Source of the DNA: an uncultured Porphyromonadaceae bacterium
GTDB lineage: Bacteria > Bacteroidota > Bacteroidia > Bacteroidales > Paludibacteraceae
DNA: 11,262 nt
Direction: 5' to 3'
Assembly: GCA_937898265.1 (NCBI GenBank)
Contig: CALEJM010000186.1
Coordinates: forward strand, 1 to 11,262
Shown here: positions 6,129 through 11,262 of the stretch, piece by piece
Layout: each line of letters starts with the position of its first letter
Numbering within the stretch: the stretch's first letter is position 1
Translations under genes and position numbers: made by a program
The notes under the pieces: model-generated
What the model was told of the DNA's origin: nothing
Database searches by the model: none
Seen by the model: the letters and a program-made list of their open reading frames with translations, nothing else

Positions 6129-6142
6129 AGGGCTATAATTTT

Positions 6143-7732
6143 TTATGGTAAGTCAATAGGTGGGAAAGCCAAAGTTGTGCTCTTAGCACCAGTAACCTTA
6201 ATCTTATCGAAGAAGATTTTGGTACCTGATTTAACTTTCATCAAGTTGTTGCGTTGTGCACTTGTGAAGTTAGGACCGTCAGATTGTGTGGTTGTGAAAC
6301 CGCCACGACCGTCAGAGAGCAACAAGTTAAAGCTTTGGATTTTGAAGGTTGCTTGCAACAAACCGTCAGCGTACTCAGCAATCATCTCAGCTTCGCCAAG
6401 GTTACCACGAGTAAGTTTGTGCTTGTTGTTTACGTTAGGATTGTAAAGAACGTAGTTGCCGTTAGCATCTTTGAAACGCAAGAATGCTGTTGGGTCAGGC
6501 AATGTTTTTACGCGGAACTTTTGTGAACCGAAGCTTGATGTTTTGCCATCAACTGTTGCAGAAACACTGATTACTACGTCTTGGTAGGTTTTAGGAGAGC
6601 AAACATAGGTACCGCTACCAGTTTTGGTCAAAGTAGCGTTTGGACAGCTTACGCTCAATTTCTCACTTGGAATACCAGGAACTGAGATACTGATCTTGTT
6701 GCTGTAGCCCATGTAAACAACGTTCATCTCGGTGTTAGCGATTGTAACAGCTGGAGCCATTACAGTGTAATCATCAGAGAAGTTGTAGGCAACATCCTCA
6801 CCTGTTACAGGATCTTTCACATAAAGTGTACCTTGAATCTTGTGGTCACCGATGCCTGATGCACCGAAAGAGAAGTTACCTTTTGGGTCTTTCAACTCTG
6901 AGCCACCAACTACGATTCTTGGAGTAGCAGTTGTATCGACAGCAGCAAGAATGATACGTCCGCGATATTGACCGCCAGACACAACGTTCTTAGATTCTGG
7001 GATGACAACAGCCTCGATAGAGTTCACTTTAAAGTCTTTTGCCTCGGTTTGAGACATGAAGTATTGAATCAAGTCAGCTTCAGCAGAACGGATATCACCT
7101 TGATATTTTGACAACATGGTGATTGAAGCAGCAAGAGGCATCTCTGAGAACATAGACATTTCCCAAGCGATGTTTTCACCCTCGCGGTTCTTTGTTTCTG
7201 CAGTTGAGAAAAGCAATTCGTAGGTATCAGCTTTTGATTGGTCTTCAGCAGCGAGACTCAAACGGAAAGCTTCAGTTACGTATTGTTTATATTCTTCAAT
7301 CTTCTTCTTCAACTCTTTGTAGTTGCCTTTGGTGATAGCGTACTCGTGTGCAGCGTGAGTATTGTCTTGAGCACCTACTTTTACGCCTTCTGGGTCAGCT
7401 TTAGCACCATCAGCAATTTTCAAGATTTCATATTTGAAGTTCTTGATGTAATCAAAGAGTTCGTTAGATTTGGCGGTGGCTTCCTTAGCGCGCTCGTACC
7501 ATTCACCTACTTTCGCAGGATTTTCTTCGTTACGAGCAGCGATGCGAGCCATCAAGATTTCGTTACGATCTTCGGCGGAGTTGATTGTTGCATGCAACGA
7601 GTCATCCACCTTCTGGTAACCCTTCAAGATATCAGCAGACACGTTCAATGCCAACATAGCAGTCAGCACCAAACACATCATGCCGATCATCTTTTGTCTC
7701 GGGGTTTCCGGACAGTTTTTAGCACCACTCAT
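6143..7732 (-). CDS. porM: PorM/GldM, inner-membrane-anchored periplasmic shaft of the type IX secretion motor
   Basis: PorM dimers plug a single helix into the PorL pentamer and extend across the periplasm to the PorK/PorN ring, carrying motor force to the secretion machinery. The 529-residue product opens with the family signature NCPETPRQKMIGMMCLVLTAM. The transmembrane helix is about residues 15-34, and Arg12 corresponds to the conserved Arg of GldM (Arg9 in Flavobacterium johnsoniae) next to the PorL channel. The rest is periplasmic: a helical first domain (about 36-225, from ILKGYQKVDDSL to YFMSQTEAKDF) and then beta-rich immunoglobulin-like domains to the C-terminus (for example VVSGGQYRGRIILAA, MNVVYMGYSNKISISVPG). 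There is no cleavable signal peptide. It lies 43 bases after porL and 14 before porN, in one operon. Confidence 0.96.
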   Translation of the reverse strand: MSGAKNCPETPRQKMIGMMCLVLTAMLALNVSADILKGYQKVDDSLHATINSAEDRNEILMARIAARNEENPAKVGEWYERAKEATAKSNELFDYIKNFKYEILKIADGAKADPEGVKVGAQDNTHAAHEYAITKGNYKELKKKIEEYKQYVTEAFRLSLAAEDQSKADTYELLFSTAETKNREGENIAWEMSMFSEMPLAASITMLSKYQGDIRSAEADLIQYFMSQTEAKDFKVNSIEAVVIPESKNVVSGGQYRGRIILAAVDTTATPRIVVGGSELKDPKGNFSFGASGIGDHKIQGTLYVKDPVTGEDVAYNFSDDYTVMAPAVTIANTEMNVVYMGYSNKISISVPGIPSEKLSVSCPNATLTKTGSGTYVCSPKTYQDVVISVSATVDGKTSSFGSQKFRVKTLPDPTAFLRFKDANGNYVLYNPNVNNKHKLTRGNLGEAEMIAEYADGLLQATFKIQSFNLLLSDGRGGFTTTQSDGPNFTSAQRNNLMKVKSGTKIFFDKIKVTGAKSTTLAFPPIDLP

Positions 7733-7775
7733 AGTTTACTTGTTTATAGATTAAACGTTAGTCAATGAGTAAGGA

Positions 7776-8639
7776 TTAGTGGCGCATAGCGTTCAACATG
7801 TTGCCGTATACGCTGTTGAGATCGGTAACTTTTTGTACCAATTGTTCGGTTGCCTGTTTGTATGTTGTGAAGTCGGCAGCAGTACCGTTAACCAAGTTCT
7901 GCAATTGTGACATGCTATCGGTAACAGCCTCAACTTGTGCAATTTGAGCTTTGAATGCATCAGCTTGAGCTTGAGCACCTTTCAATTGCATTTCGTAAAC
8001 AGAGTTGATAGCTTTGAGGTTTCTGTCGAGGTTGACAGTTTCGTTAGCACTTGCAGAGATTGTTCTGTAAGCTTCAGCCAATGTTGAAGAAACATTTTTA
8101 AGAGTAGCTTGTTGCTCAGCGATACCAGCCAATGAGCTTGAAGCGCTTTGAATGTTTCTTGTATAGTCGCCAGTTGCAGCAACAGCGTCAGAGATATTTC
8201 TCAAACCAGAAGCGGTTTCGCTGAGAGCTTTGATGCTTTCAGAGAGTTTCTTAGCGTCTGACTCTTCGAGTTTACCTTCAACGTTTGTATCAACTGAACC
8301 CATAGCGTTAGCAGCGCCACCAAGAACGCCACCTTTTGTTACGTCAATACCAACAGATTCTTCGTCGCTGAGGAGAGCTGGGAAGATTTTGTTCCATTTA
8401 TAATCTGGGTGTGGTTTTTCGAAGATACCGATTGTGAACAAGAAAGCCTCTGTACACATACCGAGAGTCAAGATAACACTTGCACCTGGCCAGTGCTGAA
8501 TTTTGAACAATGCACCAATGATTACAACTGCGGCACCCAATGAGTAAACGATGCCTACTGTGCGCTGGCCTGCTGGGCTGTTATACCACTTGTTGAAGCC
8601 AGATTGCTTTTTTGCCTGTGGGGCGGTTTTAGCTGACAT
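7776..8639 (-). CDS. porL: PorL/GldL, proton-driven inner-membrane motor subunit of the type IX secretion system
   Basis: Five PorL copies surround two PorM helices in the inner membrane; proton flow through the complex is thought to power rotation. The 287-residue protein has two transmembrane helices (about 27-46 and 52-73) joined by the family motif GALFKIQHWPGA (42-53). Glu64 inside helix 2 (MCTEAFLF) is the likely counterpart of the essential membrane glutamate of GldL. After HPDYKWNKIFP comes a cytoplasmic region of about 200 residues, rich in Ala, Ser and Gln and predicted to be coiled coil (for example ESDAKKLSESIKALSETASG, and the C-terminal QATEQLVQKVTDLNSVYGNM). It lies between porK (37 bases) and porM (43 bases). 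Confidence 0.96.
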   Translation of the reverse strand: MSAKTAPQAKKQSGFNKWYNSPAGQRTVGIVYSLGAAVVIIGALFKIQHWPGASVILTLGMCTEAFLFTIGIFEKPHPDYKWNKIFPALLSDEESVGIDVTKGGVLGGAANAMGSVDTNVEGKLEESDAKKLSESIKALSETASGLRNISDAVAATGDYTRNIQSASSSLAGIAEQQATLKNVSSTLAEAYRTISASANETVNLDRNLKAINSVYEMQLKGAQAQADAFKAQIAQVEAVTDSMSQLQNLVNGTAADFTTYKQATEQLVQKVTDLNSVYGNMLNAMRH

Positions 8640-8676
8640 AATATGTTTTGTTTTTTTATTTTTCTATAGTATGAGA

Positions 8677-10077
8677 TTATTTACCAATGTATGAACGAAC
8701 GCAACGGAAACCGATGTATGAACGTTGACGGTTTTGGTATTCGTAGTCACGATAGCCGCATTGGAGGAATGCGCCTACATCTTTCCATGAACCACCTTTA
8801 ACGACTTTACGTCTCATGGTTGAAGGATCGTTACGAGTTGATTTGTACTCGTAGCTTGGGTTCATATCGTGAGTGAATACGTTGAGTTCTTGGTCATAAG
8901 AAGTAGAGGTCCATTCTGAAACGTTACCTGCCATATCGAACAAGCCGTAATCGTTAGGATCGAAGAGAGCTACTCTACAAGCAATCATATAACCGTCCTC
9001 TGTATAGTTACCGCGCATTGGTTTGAAGTTAGCCATGAAGCAACCTTTGTGGTCACGGATGTATGGACCGCCCCAAGGATACATAGCTGAGTGACGACCG
9101 CCACGAGCTGCATATTCCCATTCTGCTTCTGTTGGCAAACGATACTCCATTGCATAGGTCAAGTGAGCGTCTTTATGGATTTTTGAACGCCAGTGACAGA
9201 AAGCAACAGCTTGGTTCCATGATACGCCAACTACTGGGTGCTCACCGAAGCTTGGGTGTGAGAAGTAATTCATCATAGCTGGTTCGTTGTAGCTATAGGT
9301 GAACTCGCGCATCCAGCACAATGTATCAGGATAGATGTTGATGATTCTGCGGCCGATGAGATCGCTGCGGTTGCGGAGAGGTTTTACCAATACGGTGTCA
9401 CAGATGCGACCGTTTTCGCCCATCCATGCGCTGTCAACGCGAACCATTGCATTTGCATTGTAGCCTGCAGTGTAAGGGTTGTAAGCGTTTTCAATGAGGG
9501 CAGCTTGGTCGTAGTTCACATAGGTATATTGATAGATGAGAACGTGAGCATTGAGTTGTTTGCCTTCAATGCGGTCTCTACCTGTGTAGAACATTTTGTT
9601 AACAGCCTCGTATTTCTCCATTTCGTACTCGTCTTCCTCGTTGTATTTTACATTCCAAGGAATTTTCGTTTTCCAGTTGAGCACGGTGTCTGGTTCGTCA
9701 GAACCTGGTTGGAACACCTCTTTGAAGAACTTACCAGCTTCGTCTTCATCACTCATGCGAGCGAGGTTGAGACGGCAGATAGAGTCGCGTACCCAATAAA
9801 CGAATTGTCTGTACTCACCATTGGTGATTTCGGTCTGATCCATCCAGAATGCGTCGATAGACACAGTTTTCTGGGTTGGTTGAATCGCCCAAGTAATTGA
9901 TTGGTCGTTAGAACCCATGTTGTAAGAACCTCTTGGAACAAACACCATACCATAAGGTGCTGTCTCAGGTTTGGTCTTTTCATAGATACCAACGAGGACA
10001 CCGTTTTGCTTGGAGCAACCCGTTATCACCAAAATCGCTGCTAACAAGGCAGCTACAAATGAAATTTGTTTTTTCAT
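8677..10077 (-). CDS. porK: PorK/GldK, outer-membrane ring lipoprotein of the type IX secretion system
   Basis: PorK is lipidated in the outer membrane and forms the T9SS ring with PorN. The 466-residue product has a lipoprotein signal ending in ITGC (lipidated Cys21). It has a formylglycine-generating-enzyme-like (FGE/SUMF1) fold, from GMVFVPRGSYNMG (43-55) to IGFRCVRS (455-462), with the typical HPVVGVSWNQAVAFCHW (280-296), RLPTEAEWEYAARGG (313-327) and DMAGNVSEW (381-389). The fold carries an insertion of roughly 180 residues (about 95-275) characteristic of GldK. The two catalytic cysteines of true FGE are absent: after VVKGGS (425-430) the sequence is WKDVGAFL, so the protein is structural rather than an enzyme. 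It follows porP by 57 bases; I see no convincing promoter in that gap. Confidence 0.96.
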   Translation of the reverse strand: MKKQISFVAALLAAILVITGCSKQNGVLVGIYEKTKPETAPYGMVFVPRGSYNMGSNDQSITWAIQPTQKTVSIDAFWMDQTEITNGEYRQFVYWVRDSICRLNLARMSDEDEAGKFFKEVFQPGSDEPDTVLNWKTKIPWNVKYNEEDEYEMEKYEAVNKMFYTGRDRIEGKQLNAHVLIYQYTYVNYDQAALIENAYNPYTAGYNANAMVRVDSAWMGENGRICDTVLVKPLRNRSDLIGRRIINIYPDTLCWMREFTYSYNEPAMMNYFSHPSFGEHPVVGVSWNQAVAFCHWRSKIHKDAHLTYAMEYRLPTEAEWEYAARGGRHSAMYPWGGPYIRDHKGCFMANFKPMRGNYTEDGYMIACRVALFDPNDYGLFDMAGNVSEWTSTSYDQELNVFTHDMNPSYEYKSTRNDPSTMRRKVVKGGSWKDVGAFLQCGYRDYEYQNRQRSYIGFRCVRSYIGK

Positions 10078-10134
10078 ATTGGTAAAAAATCTAATGTTTT
10101 TACACGTTTTGTTATTTATTATTTTCTTAGTTTG

Positions 10135-11094
10135 TTACAAGTACCTCACGCTTTTATACGATTGGTCGCCGCGTCCGCCCATGAAGTTGAATTCGTAACC
10201 CACATAGACTTCGTGCGAGCCAGAGGTAAATCTCAACATTCGGTTGCCGAGCGGAAGTTCGTAGGTGTATCCAAGGGTTAGTCCCTTGAAGAAGTTCGTT
10301 CCGAACACCACTCCCAAACCATTTCTTCGACCTGAAAGTCCGCCCCAATACTTCTCTTGATAGGAGAGAAGCGCGGTGGCGTGAAAGTCCCAAGTTCTCA
10401 AATCGGTTGAGACGAGAGCACTTGTTTTGATACGGTAGTCGGGCGATTTCAATTTGAAATCATAGCCGCCCGAGGCCATATACATTGGTGAGATTCTGAA
10501 AATCGTGTTTTCTCCGAGATGGATTTTGATTTTCGGCAGGTGCGTAGCCGAGAGGCCAGCGTGCCAATTCTCACCTGAGTACCACAATCCGAGTCCGAGG
10601 TCAAATCCGACGCCGGATTTCTTTCCGGTTGGGATGGCGGGATCGTTTGCGGTGTGATATTCACTCTCTACCAATCTAACACTGTCGCCGTAGCAGATGA
10701 TGTTGACAGCTCCAACATTGGTGCCTACACTAAAGACGCCTTTTCCGAGTTGGAACTTGTAGGCATATTCAGCAGTAATATACTGATTGGCGAATATGCC
10801 CAGCACATCGCTCTTGAATTGCAGTCCCACGCCATGCGCCGCGTTATGCTTTCGCATTTTGAAGGGTGCGTTCACTGAGAGCAGTGTTGTGATAGGTGCA
10901 TTTTTTATACCTATCCATTGGTTTCGTTGCAATAAAGAGACCTGCATCATCTGTCGTTCGCCAACGGCAGCAGGGTTTTCTACGGTATGATCGTACCAAT
11001 ATTGGTTGAATTGCGCATCAAATTGCGCATTCATCGCTATAGACACAAGAAGAAGTGACAGTAAAAATACCCACTTTTTCTGTTTTTGCGCCAT
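10135..11094 (-). CDS. porP: PorP/SprF-family outer-membrane protein of the type IX secretion system
   Basis: PorP is an outer-membrane beta-barrel needed for T9SS function in P. gingivalis; related SprF proteins dock particular cargo. The 319-residue protein has a signal peptide (1-22 or so, cut after MNA). It then shows the family start QFDAQFNQYWYDHTVENPAAVG, with the N-P-A-x-x-G motif, and QRNQWIGIKNAPITTLLSVNAPF. Amphipathic strands follow, for example VGFDLGLGLWYSGENWHAGLSATHL and GVVFGTNFFKGLTLGYTYELPL, ending in HEVYVGYEFNF. The position directly before porKLMN and the 57-base gap favour porP as the first Por gene of the operon. This placement makes it the Por-system PorP rather than a stand-alone SprF paralogue. 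Confidence 0.92.
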   Translation of the reverse strand: MAQKQKKWVFLLSLLLVSIAMNAQFDAQFNQYWYDHTVENPAAVGERQMMQVSLLQRNQWIGIKNAPITTLLSVNAPFKMRKHNAAHGVGLQFKSDVLGIFANQYITAEYAYKFQLGKGVFSVGTNVGAVNIICYGDSVRLVESEYHTANDPAIPTGKKSGVGFDLGLGLWYSGENWHAGLSATHLPKIKIHLGENTIFRISPMYMASGGYDFKLKSPDYRIKTSALVSTDLRTWDFHATALLSYQEKYWGGLSGRRNGLGVVFGTNFFKGLTLGYTYELPLGNRMLRFTSGSHEVYVGYEFNFMGGRGDQSYKSVRYL

Positions 11095-11147
11095 ATGTTT
11101 TTATATCAATTTAGCCCATCCCGAAACCGAGATTTCAGGTGGTTTGA

Positions 11148-11262
11148 CTAATACTCTTCATCATTAAAGAAGAAGTCTTCCTTGGTAGGATAGTCCGGCC
11201 AAATATCTTCCATTGATTCATATACTTCGCCCTCATTTTCAATGTCTTGCAGGTTTTCTACA
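11148..11262 (-). CDS. C-terminal end of an unidentified gene upstream of porP (partial)
   Basis: The minus frame is open from the window edge (complete codons from 11261) to a TAG at 11150-11148, giving 37 residues. The sequence is strongly acidic: it contains ENEGEVYESMEDIWPDYPTK and ends EDFFFNDEEY. I do not recognise the family with certainty. The Asp/Glu/Phe-rich tail with WPDYPTK looks like a conserved, functionally important end rather than random sequence. It stops 53 bases before the porP ATG on the same strand, with no obvious hairpin terminator between, so it may belong to the same transcript. Coding is judged from the open frame and the spacing. Confidence 0.6.
   Translation of the reverse strand, partial: VENLQDIENEGEVYESMEDIWPDYPTKEDFFFNDEEY

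Noticed and set aside
8677..10077. Sulfatase-modifying (FGE) enzyme
   Set aside because: The catalytic cysteines are missing, a lipobox is present, and the gene lies between porP and porL, so it is PorK.
1..11262. tRNA or rRNA genes, CRISPR array, insertion sequence or phage genes
   Set aside because: I saw no regularly spaced repeats, no transposase or integrase motifs, and no cloverleaf or rRNA-like segment by eye; a covariance-model scan was not possible here.

Overview
The window comes from a Bacteroidales bacterium (phylum Bacteroidota). The evidence is the complete type IX secretion (T9SS/Por) gene block in the order known from Porphyromonas gingivalis, porP-porK-porL-porM-porN. There is also a T9SS cargo protein with a C-terminal sorting domain, a lipidated TamA-like protein (TamL), A-rich start regions without Shine-Dalgarno sequences, and promoters of the Bacteroidota type (TTG, 18-19 bases, TAnnTTTG). 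No family or genus can be named from the sequence alone. Nearly everything lies on the minus strand; trmH is the only complete plus-strand gene.

Layout from left to right: (1) 1-~250 does not belong with the rest. About 110 bases are very AT-rich (near 19% GC over 1-120). They are followed by a plus-strand piece of an RlmB-type 23S rRNA 2'-O-methyltransferase that looks Firmicutes-like. This piece is joined, without its own C-terminal half, to the antisense strand of tamL. (2) 88-1356, minus: tamL, which loses its native sequence at the junction and has no outer-membrane barrel. (3) 1456-2214, plus: a TrmH/SpoU-family RNA methyltransferase, divergent from tamL, with candidate promoters for both genes in the 99-base gap. 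(4) A bidirectional terminator, then 2287-3207, minus: a secreted choice-of-anchor-J protein with a T9SS sorting domain. (5) A 300-base gap with a promoter, a structured leader and a terminator. (6) 3508-4953, minus: an OmpA-family cell-envelope protein with its own promoter. (7) 5178-11094, minus: porN, porM, porL, porK and porP (listed left to right, transcribed in reverse), ending in a strong terminator. (8) 11148-11262, minus: the C-terminal tail of an unidentified upstream gene.

How the genes work together: PorL and PorM form the proton-driven motor in the inner membrane, and PorM spans the periplasm. PorK (lipoprotein) and PorN form the ring under the outer membrane, and PorP is an outer-membrane beta-barrel of the PorP/SprF family. 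The system exports proteins with a C-terminal sorting domain, and the 2287-3207 product is a plausible client. The OmpA protein probably ties the outer membrane to peptidoglycan. The T9SS itself is well known. The points that most merit a second look are the chimeric left edge, the strand-specific leader hairpin before the cargo gene, and the unidentified gene upstream of porP.
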